A model generated the notes under the pieces. That model made no database searches. It was not told the origin of the DNA and saw only the letters and a list, made by a program, of their open reading frames with translations. From Rubellimicrobium arenae (GTDB taxonomy: Bacteria > Pseudomonadota > Alphaproteobacteria > Rhodobacterales > Rhodobacteraceae), in assembly GCF_017916275.1 (NCBI RefSeq), contig NZ_JAFMST010000010.1, positions 2,726-66,725 of the forward strand: 64,000 bases of DNA, written 5' to 3'. How positions within the stretch are numbered: the stretch's first letter is position 1; the number at the start of each line of letters is the position of its first letter. Of the stretch, positions 48,857 through 58,082 are shown piece after piece. The translations under genes and the position numbers were made by a program.

Positions 48857-50269
48857 TCAGGCAGGACTGGGGGTGGGCGCGCCAGCCGACGTGCCAAGGT
48901 CCTGGGGGACGCAGGGAAACTCGATCTCCGCGATCATGCCCCCGCCCTCGGCCGGTCCAAGGGCGAGACGTCCGCCTAGGCGCTGGGTCGCGAGGTCCAC
49001 GATGGCGAGCCCGAGGCCGCTGCCCGTGCCCTTGGCCTGGCGCCCCCGAACGAAGCGGCGGGTGACCTGGGCCAACTCATCGGCGGGAATGCCCGGTCCC
49101 TGATCCCGGACCTGGATCAGGCCGCGCCGCCCCTGGTCGAGACGATCGATGGTCAGGGTCACCACGCCGCCGGGCGGCGAGGCCGCCACGGCGTTCTCGA
49201 GGAGGTTGCGCACGGCGATCCCGAGGAGGAGCGGGCTGCGGCAGACCAGCGGACCTGTGGGATTTCGTGCCGTTCTCAGCCCGACGCCCTTCTGCTGAGC
49301 CAAGGGCGCAAGGTCCTCGACGAGGCCCGTCAGCATCAGGCCCACTCCGGCGCCGGGCTCCTCGCCTCCTGGACCCTCCGCCTCCACCGCCGCCATGTCG
49401 AGAAGCTGGCGCACCATGCGGTCGGTCCGGTCCACCGCGCGCTGGATCTGCGCCAGCGCCTTGGCCTGGACCGCCGGATCCTGGGCGAGGGCCGCCACCT
49501 GGGCCTGGGTCTTGAGCCCCGAGAGCGGGGTCTTGAGTTCGTGGGCCGCGAAGGCCGTGAAGGTGCGCTCGCTCTCGCGGGCGGAGGCCACGCGGGTCAT
49601 GAGGCCGTTCAGGCCCTCGATCAGGGGGCGCACCTCGCGGGCGGCAGGTTCGTCGGGCAGGGGCGTGAGATCGCTGGCCGAGCGTGCGGCAAGGATCCGG
49701 GCCACGCGGTCCAATGGCGCGAGGCCCCGACCCAGGCTGATCCAGATCAGGCCCAGGAGGGCCGGGAGCACGAGCCCGGCCGGCAGGACCAGGGCGGTGA
49801 TGATGCTGCCCACCAGGTTCTCGCGCATGGCCATGGTGTCGGCCACCATGACGCGGATCCCGAGGTCCGGGTCCTCGGCCGTGTAGACGCGCCAGGCCTG
49901 CCCATCGACCTCGCTGGTGCTGAAGCCGGACGGGCTGGAGCTGAGACGCCCGTCCGGAGCGCCTTCGGACTGCCCCAGGAGGATATCCTCGACCGACCAG
50001 ATCTGGCAGGACAGACGATGCTCGTAGTCGGCCGCAGGCACAAAGACTGAATCGACCCCACTCGTGTCGACCGAGCCGGCCGTGGCGCCCAAATCGATGC
50101 CGTGGCTGTCGATGAGCGAGACGACCATGCGGGCCGCCTCGGAGAGGCGGGCATCCAGCACGCGCTCCACATGTGCCTCGGTCCGTGCCCGCGTCCAGAG
50201 CACCGCCGAGGCCCAGACGGTGCCGGTGGCCAGGACCAGGATCAGGAACAGGCGCAGGCGCATGGACAT
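48857..50269 (-). CDS. Sensor histidine kinase (QseC/PmrB-like)
   Basis: 470 residues. A first membrane helix (about 5-25), a periplasmic sensing domain (about 30-155), a second helix (about 160-180), a HAMP-like linker, HisKA with phosphoacceptor His in FAAHELKTPL (near 244) and HATPase_c (NLLENAVAA, DQGPGIP, GSGLGLAIV). It is the partner of the adjacent OmpR-type regulator; the start codon overlaps that gene's end by one base. The signal is unknown; QseC-like sensors respond to metals, antimicrobial peptides or envelope state. Confidence 0.92.
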   Translation of the reverse strand: MSMRLRLFLILVLATGTVWASAVLWTRARTEAHVERVLDARLSEAARMVVSLIDSHGIDLGATAGSVDTSGVDSVFVPAADYEHRLSCQIWSVEDILLGQSEGAPDGRLSSSPSGFSTSEVDGQAWRVYTAEDPDLGIRVMVADTMAMRENLVGSIITALVLPAGLVLPALLGLIWISLGRGLAPLDRVARILAARSASDLTPLPDEPAAREVRPLIEGLNGLMTRVASARESERTFTAFAAHELKTPLSGLKTQAQVAALAQDPAVQAKALAQIQRAVDRTDRMVRQLLDMAAVEAEGPGGEEPGAGVGLMLTGLVEDLAPLAQQKGVGLRTARNPTGPLVCRSPLLLGIAVRNLLENAVAASPPGGVVTLTIDRLDQGRRGLIQVRDQGPGIPADELAQVTRRFVRGRQAKGTGSGLGLAIVDLATQRLGGRLALGPAEGGGMIAEIEFPCVPQDLGTSAGAPTPSPA

Positions 50270-50946
50270 CAGGCGGTCTCCTTCGCGGCCTCGGGGGCCA
50301 GGCGGTAGCCTACGCCGCGCACGGTCTCGATGAAGCCCGCGCCCAACTTGCTGCGCAGCCGGTGGATATGGACCTCGACGGTATTGCTCTCCACCCCCTC
50401 CTGCCAGCCGTAAAGCCGCTCTTCGAGGGTGGCCTTCGCCAACACCGCTCCGGGGCGCTCGAGGAGCGCGCGCAGGAGGATGAACTCCTTGGGCGAGAAG
50501 GTCTGCGCGTCGCCGTCGATCTCACCTTCCATCTTCGCGGGGTCGAGCACGAGCCCGTTCCAGGCGATGCGACCGTCGGCCCGCCCTTCCGCGCGGCGCA
50601 GGATGGCGCGCAGGCGTGCCGCGAGCTCCCCTAGGTCGAAGGGCTTGCCCAGGTAATCGTCGGCCCCGCCGTCGAGGCCCGCCACCCGTTCGTGCGGGCG
50701 GTCGCGGGCCGTCAGCATCAGGACCGGCAGCGTCGAGCCCCCGGCGCGGAGCCGGGCCAGCAGGTCCAGCCCCGAGCCGTCGGGCAGCATGAGGTCGAGC
50801 ACAACGCCCGAAAAGCCGCCCATCTCCAGGGCGGCCTCGGCCTCTGCCACCGTGGTGACCGCCTCGGAGGTGAAGCCTGCCAGATGCAGGCCCACCACAA
50901 GGCCGTCCCGCAGGACCTCGTCATCCTCGACGATCAGCAGTCTCAC
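50269..50946 (-). CDS. OmpR-family response regulator (QseB/PmrA-like)
   Basis: 225 residues: receiver domain with Asp51, Thr79 and Lys101, and a C-terminal winged helix (EFILLRALLERPGAVLAK, VEVHIHRLRSKLG, RGVGYRL). A perfect CTTAAG-N5-CTTAAG box lies 48 bases upstream, which suggests autoregulation. First gene of the two-component operon. Confidence 0.93.
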   Translation of the reverse strand: MRLLIVEDDEVLRDGLVVGLHLAGFTSEAVTTVAEAEAALEMGGFSGVVLDLMLPDGSGLDLLARLRAGGSTLPVLMLTARDRPHERVAGLDGGADDYLGKPFDLGELAARLRAILRRAEGRADGRIAWNGLVLDPAKMEGEIDGDAQTFSPKEFILLRALLERPGAVLAKATLEERLYGWQEGVESNTVEVHIHRLRSKLGAGFIETVRGVGYRLAPEAAKETA

Positions 50947-50994
50947 GATGGGACCTCACGCTCGGGCGGGATGGGGCTCTCATTGGCGGTGATC

Positions 50995-51011
50995 CTTAAG
51001 CCCGGCTTAAG
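50995..51011. promoter_or_regulatory. Perfect CTTAAG-N5-CTTAAG box upstream of the response regulator
   Basis: CTTAAGCCCGGCTTAAG. Because CTTAAG is itself palindromic, the box is also an inverted repeat (CCTTAAGCC-C-GGCTTAAGG). It is the consensus form of PmrA/QseB-type sites. Confidence 0.75.
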
Positions 51012-51224
51012 GTCCAAAGGAAAGGGGAGGTGATCCGACGCCGACAGGAGCCTGAGACCGGAGGACAGCGAGCCGCCCTGATGAATGCCCTGGTCTGATG
51101 CCGCTGATCCGATCCCCGGCGCGGACCGGCCTGCGCGATGAGGCCATCGCGCGCTGCGATTTCTGGTGTCTGCCCTACTCCTCACAGACCGGTTGCCACG
51201 GCGGGCCATGATCCCGGTGAACGA

Positions 51225-53201
51225 TCAGAGCCCCAGGGCCACCTTTCGTCCTTCATGAAAGGCGTAGGGCGCCTGCCGGGGGGCGGCGCAGTCGCCGATG
51301 CGATGAACCTCCTTGCCAGGGAGGGAGTCGGGAAAGGGATCGAAGGCCTGGTTCGTGGTGGCCATCACCAGCGCCGAGGCGGGCAGGGTCTCCTCCCGTC
51401 CGTCCAGCATGGAGCGCAGGGTGACGCCGTTGCCGTGCCAGCGGGCGATGACATGCTCGGTCAGGAACCGCGCGCCGGCCCGGGCGAGCCGCGCCCGCGC
51501 CGCGCCGTCGGCCGTCGTCCGGGCGATCTCCTTGCCCACGAAGGGGTCGGGGGTGACCAGGATCACCCGTTTGCCCTGCTCGGCCAGCGCCCAGGCGGTG
51601 CCGACGCCGCGCCAGGTGCCGCCCTCGTCGTAAACGACCACGGTGTCGCCAAGCCGTGCCTCGCGCCGCAGGACCTCCTCGGGCGACCAGACGCCGCCGG
51701 CCTCCAGTCCGGGGAGGCGCTCCTCGCCGGGCAGCCAGCGCTGCCGCGCGTCGGCATCGGGCAGCGAGCCCGTGGCCAGGATCACCACCTCGGCCGGATG
51801 GGCGGCCACCTCCTCCGTGTCGAGAAAGGTGTTCCGTCGCACCTCGACTCCCAGCTTCGCGAACTGTCGCTCGTACCAGCCGAGGAGGTCGAGGATCTGC
51901 CCGCGCCGGGGTTGCAGGCCCGCCAGGCGGAACTGGCCCCCCAGCTGCGGCGCCGCCTCGACAAGTTCCACCCGGTGCCCGCGCTCGCCTGCCACCCGCG
52001 CCGCCTCGAGCCCGGCCGGGCCGCCGCCGACGACCAGGACCGACCTCGGGCTGTCGGCCCGCGTGAAGCGGTCGCCGCCCCATTCGAACTCGCGCCCCGC
52101 GCTCGGGTTGATCAGGCACGAGATCCAGTAGTCCCGCGAGCGCCGGCCCCAGCACATCTGGTTGCAGGAGATGCAGCCCCGCACGTCCCCGGCGCGGCCT
52201 TCCTCGACCTTGCGCGCCAGATGCGGGTCGGCGATCTGGCCGCGCACGATCGAGACGAGGTCGGCCTGTCCGGAGGCGATGATGGCCTCGGCGTTCTCGG
52301 GCGTGCGCACATGCGCCTCGGAGGTGACCCTGGCGTGGGCGACGACGCCCTTGATCTGCTCGGTTACCGGGGCCGTCAGCTTCTCGGCGAACAGGAAGGT
52401 CGGCATCAGCCGGTCGTAGTCGAGATAGCCGCCGTGCCCGCAGGTGACGTAGTCGACATGCCCCGTCGCGTCGTGCAGCGCGATGATCTCGAGCAGGCTC
52501 TCGACCGACAGGGTCACATCGTGGGCGTCGGAGGCGCTGACCGCGAGGCCGATGATGAAGTCGTCCCCGCACGCCCTGCGGATGCCCTCGATGACCGTGC
52601 GCGAGAAGCGGGTGCGGTTCTCCAGCGAGCCGCCCCAGCGGTCGTCGCGGCGGTTGCTCCAGGGCGTCCAGAACTGGTCGAGGAGCGAATGATAGGCGGC
52701 CCAGACCTCGACGCCCTGGAACCCGGCCGCCCGGCAGCGGACGGCCGCCGCGACATGGGCGTCGATCAGCTCCAGGATCTCCGCTTCGGTCATGCGGTGC
52801 GAGCCGTCCGAGTCGTGGTAGCTCCGGTCGCCCGACGGCGACCAGTGCGGGGCGAAGCTCAGGTCCGAGTCGCCATGGGCGCCGACATGATAGAGTTGCT
52901 GGAGGATGACCGCCCCCGCGTCCTTCACGGGCTCGGTCACCTTGCGGAAGTGGGGGATGACCTCGTCGCTTCCGTGCCGGAAGTTGCCGCGGGTCAGCAC
53001 CCCCGTCCGATGGACGGGCATCGGCTCGGCCACGATCATGCCCGCCCCGCCCAGCGCCCGCTCCAGCAGGTAGGCCGCCGTCCGGGGCCCCGGCAGGCCA
53101 TCGTCCGACATGTTGTTCGTGTGCGCGCCAAAGACGATGCGGTTGCGCAACCGGTGGCCCCGCAGGTCCAGCGGCGACAGGAGGTGGGGGTGATGGCTCA
53201 A
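51225..53201 (-). CDS. NADH:flavin oxidoreductase with Fe-S and FAD domains, StcD/trimethylamine-dehydrogenase-like demethylase
   Basis: 658 residues. I select the TTG at 53201 (MSHHPHLLSPLDLRGHRLRN) because GGAGG lies exactly six bases upstream. The N-terminal OYE-type FMN barrel (about 1-340) contains GVEVWAAYHSLLDQFW and SNRRDDRWGG. The 4Fe-4S ligands are CISCNQMC then Cys after 11 residues (about 345-365). The C-terminal FAD/NAD domain has GGGPAGLEAARVA (about 395) and a second nucleotide motif near 520. This is the plan of 2,4-dienoyl-CoA reductase, TMA dehydrogenase and N-methylproline demethylase (StcD). The betaine-type neighbours favour a demethylase, by inference. Confidence 0.85.
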   Translation of the reverse strand: MSHHPHLLSPLDLRGHRLRNRIVFGAHTNNMSDDGLPGPRTAAYLLERALGGAGMIVAEPMPVHRTGVLTRGNFRHGSDEVIPHFRKVTEPVKDAGAVILQQLYHVGAHGDSDLSFAPHWSPSGDRSYHDSDGSHRMTEAEILELIDAHVAAAVRCRAAGFQGVEVWAAYHSLLDQFWTPWSNRRDDRWGGSLENRTRFSRTVIEGIRRACGDDFIIGLAVSASDAHDVTLSVESLLEIIALHDATGHVDYVTCGHGGYLDYDRLMPTFLFAEKLTAPVTEQIKGVVAHARVTSEAHVRTPENAEAIIASGQADLVSIVRGQIADPHLARKVEEGRAGDVRGCISCNQMCWGRRSRDYWISCLINPSAGREFEWGGDRFTRADSPRSVLVVGGGPAGLEAARVAGERGHRVELVEAAPQLGGQFRLAGLQPRRGQILDLLGWYERQFAKLGVEVRRNTFLDTEEVAAHPAEVVILATGSLPDADARQRWLPGEERLPGLEAGGVWSPEEVLRREARLGDTVVVYDEGGTWRGVGTAWALAEQGKRVILVTPDPFVGKEIARTTADGAARARLARAGARFLTEHVIARWHGNGVTLRSMLDGREETLPASALVMATTNQAFDPFPDSLPGKEVHRIGDCAAPRQAPYAFHEGRKVALGL

Positions 53202-53364
53202 GGTCGTCCTCCGAACGGGGTCGGACGCCGGTGCCAGTCGTCCCCGCCGGGCCGAGTACGCCGCCTCGCCCATCCCGAGTCAAGCAGGTGATCCTCCGAC
53301 CGAGGGTTCGGGCGCCGCGGCCTGTGCGCGTGGCCGCGCCGGCGGCTTCCGCGGCTCCGTCGCA

Positions 53365-54378
53365 TCATTCGGGGGGCGGACTTCCCGATGCAGGAGGATC
53401 GGCATGGGCCGTGCCAGACGCGTCGGGCGACGGGCGCACCGTCGGTGAAGGACTTGGAGCCAGCCGCTCGGCGGCCGCCATCTCCAGCATCCAGGCCCGG
53501 AACAGGGTGGCCGCAGGCGTCAGCGCCCGGTTGGAGTTCCAGGTCAGGTGGTATCCTCCGGGCGGACAAAGCACCAGATCGGTGAACCGCACCAGCGTCC
53601 CGTCCCTGACCAAGGGGGCCACGATCCGGTGCCAGCCGATGACGAGGCCTTGCTCGGCCATCGCCGCCTGCAGCGCCACGCTGAACTTGCCGAAGCGCCG
53701 GATGTCGGCGGTGTGCCGGGCCAGGCCCGCCTGGGCCAGCAGGTCCTCCCACCGCAGCCAGTCCGAGGCGACCCACTCCACGTCCAGAAGCGGCAGGTTC
53801 GTCCAGTCCCGGGCCGCATCGTCCCGATGCGCCCTCGCATAGGCGGGGCTGCACACCGGATAGACGCGATCATCGAACAGGAACTGGGCCGTTTCCTCCG
53901 CCCAGCCTCCCGAGCCGAAGCGCACCCGCAGGTCGACCTCGGCCCGGCGGAAGTCCCGCGTGTTGTCGGAGATCAGGTGGTCGACCTTGACCTCGGGAAA
54001 GCGCCGCCAGAACTCCGGCATGCGGGGCAGGAGCCACATCGAGCCGAAGACGTCGGAGCAGGCGACGGTGACCTTGCGGGCGGTGTCGCCCCGGCGGATG
54101 GCGCGCACCACCTCGGACGCTTGGGCGAACCCTCGGGCCAGGACATGGAACAGCTCCTCGCCCGAGGCGGTCAGCCGCACTCCCTTGTTGTGGCGCAGGA
54201 ACAGCGCGACGCCGAGGTCCTCCTCGAGGGCGCGGATCTGACGGCTGACGGCGCCCGGGGTGACGTTGAGCTCGGCCGCGGCCAGCGTGAAGCTCGCGTG
54301 GCGTGCCGCTGCCTCGAAGACAGACAGCGAGGTCACGGGCGGCAGGTCGTAGAAGCGCCTGACCAATGGGACCTCCAT
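53365..54378 (-). CDS. LysR-family transcriptional regulator, GcvA-like
   Basis: 337 residues from ATG 54378. The HTH (LSVFEAAARHASFTLAAAELNVTPGAVSRQIRAL) is of the GcvA type, with a Pro/Ser-rich low-complexity tail after about residue 305. It is divergent from the MDR-enolase-ProX operon and the likely regulator of that group and perhaps of the demethylase downstream. Effector unknown, possibly a betaine or its product. Confidence 0.88.
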   Translation of the reverse strand: MEVPLVRRFYDLPPVTSLSVFEAAARHASFTLAAAELNVTPGAVSRQIRALEEDLGVALFLRHNKGVRLTASGEELFHVLARGFAQASEVVRAIRRGDTARKVTVACSDVFGSMWLLPRMPEFWRRFPEVKVDHLISDNTRDFRRAEVDLRVRFGSGGWAEETAQFLFDDRVYPVCSPAYARAHRDDAARDWTNLPLLDVEWVASDWLRWEDLLAQAGLARHTADIRRFGKFSVALQAAMAEQGLVIGWHRIVAPLVRDGTLVRFTDLVLCPPGGYHLTWNSNRALTPAATLFRAWMLEMAAAERLAPSPSPTVRPSPDASGTAHADPPASGSPPPE

Positions 54379-54720
54379 GAACCCCCACGCCGGGATCGCG
54401 GTGCGCCGACCCGAGGGGATGCGCCCGCCACGGACCTTGTCGTGTTGACCCCAGCTCAAGTCAAACGTGATCTTTTCCCACGTTGCCAGACCGGGGGCAT
54501 CCCGCTTTCCTGCATCCGTCGCGCGTCGCCGGCGACCCTGCCATCGCCGTGCCCGCGCTCAACGGAATGACCTCCCAGGACCGTCCGGTACGCCGCAGCC
54601 GAAGCGGCGCCGGCCGTCCCGTCCTGGGCAAAGCAGGGGAGCGGACATCTTGGCGCGCAGGCAGGCCCCTTGGGCTCCGGCCCGGCTCTCCCCGATCGAT
54701 CTGCAACCCAAGGACCAGGC
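54379..54720. other. Divergent promoter region of the MDR operon
   Basis: 342 bases between the LysR gene and the MDR gene. I see no gene and no clear T-N11-A palindrome strong enough to report. Confidence 0.45.
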
Positions 54721-55815
54721 ATGGCGACTGACCCTATCCCGCCGATGATGAGCGGCGTGCAACTCACCGGGCACGGCGGCTTCGACAAGCTTGTCTACCG
54801 GCAGGACCTGCCTGTGCCGCGGCCCGGCCTGGGGGAGCTCCTGATCCGCGTTGCCGCCGCGGCGGTCAACAACACCGACATCAACACCCGCATCGGCTGG
54901 TACTCCAAGCGCGTGACCGACGGCACGGACGGCGGGGCACAGGAGGCCGACGCCGCCGACGCGAGCTGGTCGGGCGCGCCGCTGACCTTTCCGCGCATCC
55001 AGGGCGCGGACATCTGCGGCCATGTCGTTGCCGTGGGGGAGGGCGTGGACCCGGCGCGGATCGGCGAGCGGGTGCTCGTGCGGAACATGCTCCGCACCCC
55101 CGTGGCCTATCGCCCCTGGGAGTGCTGGACGATCGGTTCGGAATGCGACGGCGGCTTCGCCCAGTTCGTCGCGGCCCCCTCCGCCGAAACCTACGCCGTG
55201 CGCTGCGACTGGACGGACGCAGAGCTGGCCTCCGTGCCCTGCGCCTGGTCCACGGCCGAGAACATGCTCCATCGCGCCCGCGTGGGGGCGGAGCGGGTTC
55301 TGGTCACCGGCGCCTCGGGGGGCGTGGGCTCGGCGGCGGTGCAGCTGGCCAGGCGGCGGGGCGCGACGGTGGTCGCCGTCGCGGGGCGTTCCAAGGCCGA
55401 GGAGGTGCGCGCGCTGGGGGCCGACCGCGTGATCGCGCGCGAGGACGATCCGGTGGCCCTGCTCGGGCCGGGCAGCATCGACGTGGTGATCGACGTGGTG
55501 GGCGGCCCGGGCGCGGGCCGGCTTCTCGACCTGCTCGTGAAGGGCGGGCGCTACGCGGTGGCGGGCGCCATTGCCGGGCCGATCGCCGAGATCGACCTCA
55601 GGACCCTCTACCTCAACGACCTCAGCCTCTTCGGCTGCACCTTCCAGGAAGACGAGGTGTTCGAGAACCTCGTTTCCTACGTCGAGGCCGGCGCCGTGCG
55701 GCCCGTGGTGGCGCGGACCTATCCGCTCGACCGTCTTGCCGAGGCCCAGGCCGATTTCCTGTCCAAGGCGCACACCGGCAAGCTGGTTCTGATCCCTCCC
55801 ACTGGAACTCCTTGA
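54721..55815 (+). CDS. MDR-family zinc-type alcohol dehydrogenase/quinone oxidoreductase
   Basis: 364 residues. The ATG at 54721 follows AAGGACCAGGC; in-frame upstream starts are less likely. The catalytic domain begins GELLIRVAAAAVNNTDI, and the Rossmann domain contains VTGASGGVGSAAVQLA, the quinone-reductase-like nucleotide motif, while the Cys-rich structural zinc loop is not evident. The protein resembles crotonyl-CoA reductase/quinone oxidoreductase-like MDRs. Its stop codon overlaps the enolase-superfamily start by one base, so the genes are coupled. Substrate unknown. Confidence 0.85.
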   Translation: MATDPIPPMMSGVQLTGHGGFDKLVYRQDLPVPRPGLGELLIRVAAAAVNNTDINTRIGWYSKRVTDGTDGGAQEADAADASWSGAPLTFPRIQGADICGHVVAVGEGVDPARIGERVLVRNMLRTPVAYRPWECWTIGSECDGGFAQFVAAPSAETYAVRCDWTDAELASVPCAWSTAENMLHRARVGAERVLVTGASGGVGSAAVQLARRRGATVVAVAGRSKAEEVRALGADRVIAREDDPVALLGPGSIDVVIDVVGGPGAGRLLDLLVKGGRYAVAGAIAGPIAEIDLRTLYLNDLSLFGCTFQEDEVFENLVSYVEAGAVRPVVARTYPLDRLAEAQADFLSKAHTGKLVLIPPTGTP

Positions 55816-56936
55816 TGAAGATCGCGCGAATTGAGCTTTATGAGGTCGAGCTGCCCTATTCCGGGGGTGTCTATCTCCTGTCCGGCGGCCGCGAGTACCG
55901 CAGCTTTGGCGCGGCCATCGTGCGCGTCGTGGCCGACGATGACACCGAGGGCTGGGGCGAGAGCACGCCCTTCGGCTCCACCTATGTCGCCGCCCATGCG
56001 CGCGGGGCGCGCGCGGGCATCGAGGAGATCGCGCCCCACCTCCTGGGCCGCGACCCGCGCCAGACCGACCGCATCTATGACCGGATGGACGAAGTTCTCG
56101 TCGGCCACGCCCATGCCAAGGCCGCCATCGACGCCGCCTGCTGGGACGTGCTCGGCAAGGCGCTGAACCGACCGGTCTGCGAGCTTCTGGGCGGCTCGAC
56201 CGGCGTGCCCATGGCGACGATCTCCTCGATCTACATGGGCGATCCCGAGGACATGCGCGCCCGCGTCGCCGACCATCGCGCGCGCGGTTACATGGGCCAT
56301 TCGATCAAGATCGGCGCGCTCGACGGCGAGGGCGGGCCGACCATTGATGCCGAGCGCATCCGCGCGAGCCTCGCCGACCGCCGGCCCGGCGAGTACTTCA
56401 TCGTCGATGCGAACGGCGGACTCGTGCCGGAAACCGCGCTGCGGATGCTGAGGCTCCTGCCGGAGGGGCTCGACTTCGTGCTGGAGGCCCCCTGCGCCAC
56501 CTGGCGGGAGACGCTGTCCCTGCGGGCCCGCTGCAACGTGCCCATCATCCTCGACGAGCTGGCGCAGAGCGACGAGGAGCTGGCCCGCCTCATCGCGCTC
56601 GATGCCGCGGACGGGATCGGGCTCAAGATCACCCCGGCCGGGGGCCTCACCCCGTCCCGCCGGCAGCGCGACATCTGCCGCGCCGCGGGCCTCACCATGA
56701 GCGTGCAGGACACGACCGGCTCGGTCATCGCCTTTGCCGCCATCGCCCATCTCGGCGCGACGGTGCCGCCGCGGCTGCTGCGCTGCATCCTCGACTGCCG
56801 CGACATGGTCACGCTCGAGACGGCGCGCTTCGACGCCCCGGTGATGAACGGGGGGGTGCTCGTCCCCGATGCGCCGGGGCTCGGGATTACGGTGAATCAC
56901 AACGCCCTTGGCGCTCCGGTGGCGAGCTGGGGCTGA
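55815..56936 (+). CDS. Enolase-superfamily protein, cis-3-hydroxyproline dehydratase / hydroxyproline-betaine epimerase type
   Basis: 373 residues, mandelate racemase/MLE subgroup. Capping-domain residues 1-125, barrel from about 130. Metal ligands are Asp198 (VDAN), Glu224 (LEAP) and Asp247 (LDE); the catalytic Lys pair is Lys165 (HSIKIG) and Lys271 (GLKITPAGGLT), one on each face, as required for racemases and epimerases of proline-type substrates (HpbD) and for cis-3-hydroxyproline dehydratase. The betaine-binding ProX protein encoded next argues for a quaternary or proline-derived substrate. Which of the two reactions it performs cannot be told from sequence. Confidence 0.82.
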   Translation: MKIARIELYEVELPYSGGVYLLSGGREYRSFGAAIVRVVADDDTEGWGESTPFGSTYVAAHARGARAGIEEIAPHLLGRDPRQTDRIYDRMDEVLVGHAHAKAAIDAACWDVLGKALNRPVCELLGGSTGVPMATISSIYMGDPEDMRARVADHRARGYMGHSIKIGALDGEGGPTIDAERIRASLADRRPGEYFIVDANGGLVPETALRMLRLLPEGLDFVLEAPCATWRETLSLRARCNVPIILDELAQSDEELARLIALDAADGIGLKITPAGGLTPSRRQRDICRAAGLTMSVQDTTGSVIAFAAIAHLGATVPPRLLRCILDCRDMVTLETARFDAPVMNGGVLVPDAPGLGITVNHNALGAPVASWG

Positions 56937-57032
56937 CCCGAGATGACCTGGGCCGACCGGCCCGGACCCAACCGGACGGGCCGCATGGCCGTTGCGGAAC
57001 AACAAACAAGAACCGACAGGGAAGGACGATCC

Positions 57033-58022
57033 ATGAAACCGCTCAGACTGGCTGCGACCCTCGCGCTCACGCTGTTGCCGATGGCAGCGATGGCCCAGGA
57101 CAAGCCCGGCGAAGGCGTTACCGTGCGCCCGGTGATCCAGCCCTTGCTGGAGGAGATGTTCCAGGCGCGGCTCGTGTTCCGCGCGCTCGAGGACCTGGGC
57201 TATACGGTCGCCGAGCCGAACGAGGTGCTGGCCCAGACCGCGCATCTCGCCGTGGGTTCGGGGGACGCGGACCTGTTCACCGCGAGCTGGAACACGCTGC
57301 ACGACCCCTTCTACCAGGAAGTGGGCGGCGACGCCGTTATGACCAAGATCGGCCACCTGATCGACGGGGCCCTGCAGGGCTATCTGGTGGACAAGGCCAG
57401 CTACGACGCGGGCGTCCACTCGGTGTCGGACCTCAAGGATCCGGCCACCGCGGCCAGGTTCGACACCGACGGCGACGGCAAGGCGGACCTCGCGGGCTGC
57501 GTGCCGGGCTGGGGCTGCGAGCGCGTGATCGAGCATCACCTCGACGAGTACGGCCTGCGCGGCACGGTGACCCACAACCAGGGCGAATACAACGCCATCA
57601 TCGCCGACACGATCGCCCGCCACGCTGAGGGCCAGCCGATCCTGTACTACACCTGGACGCCGTACTGGGTGTCCGGCGCGCTGGTCCCGGGCCGGGACGT
57701 GGAATGGCTGGAGGTGCCCTACACCTCGCTGCCCGACGGCGCGACGGGCGAGACCACCTTCGGCGGCAAGAACCTGGGCTTCGCCGTCGATTCGATCCGC
57801 GTGGTGGCCCGCAACGACTTCCTGGCCGCCAACCCGGCCGCCAGGAAGCTCCTCGAAGAGGCCAGGATCGACATCAACGACATCTCGGCCGAGAACAAGC
57901 TCATCGCCGATGGCGAGGACTCCTCCGAGGACATCGACCGCCACGTGAGCGACTGGATCGCGGCGCATCAGGCCGAATACGACGGCTGGCTTCGGGACGC
58001 CCGCGCCGCCGCAATGAACTGA
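57033..58022 (+). CDS. ProX-like glycine/proline betaine binding protein
   Basis: 329 residues. GGAAGGA precedes the ATG at 57033; the upstream in-frame extension is not family-like. The signal peptide ends AAMA-QD. Motifs GVTVRPVIQPLLEEMFQARL and the Trp/Tyr-rich ILYYTWTPYWVSGALVPG, which forms the aromatic cage for the quaternary ammonium, are characteristic of ProX (OpuAC). Permease and ATPase genes are absent here. It closes the MDR-enolase operon, 96 bases after the enolase gene. Confidence 0.9.
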   Translation: MKPLRLAATLALTLLPMAAMAQDKPGEGVTVRPVIQPLLEEMFQARLVFRALEDLGYTVAEPNEVLAQTAHLAVGSGDADLFTASWNTLHDPFYQEVGGDAVMTKIGHLIDGALQGYLVDKASYDAGVHSVSDLKDPATAARFDTDGDGKADLAGCVPGWGCERVIEHHLDEYGLRGTVTHNQGEYNAIIADTIARHAEGQPILYYTWTPYWVSGALVPGRDVEWLEVPYTSLPDGATGETTFGGKNLGFAVDSIRVVARNDFLAANPAARKLLEEARIDINDISAENKLIADGEDSSEDIDRHVSDWIAAHQAEYDGWLRDARAAAMN

Positions 58023-58044
58023 GGCCGTGGCCCATCGCCCTGTC

Positions 58045-58069
58045 CAGGCACCCCTGACGGGGGTGCCTG
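58045..58069. terminator. Strong terminator-like hairpin between convergent genes
   Basis: CAGGCACCCC (58045-58054) and GGGGTGCCTG (58060-58069) form a 10-bp perfect stem with the loop TGACG, 22 bases after the ProX stop and 13 before the LysR stop on the other strand. It can terminate from both sides; no T run. Confidence 0.7.
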
Positions 58070-58082
58070 TCGCTGTCCGATC

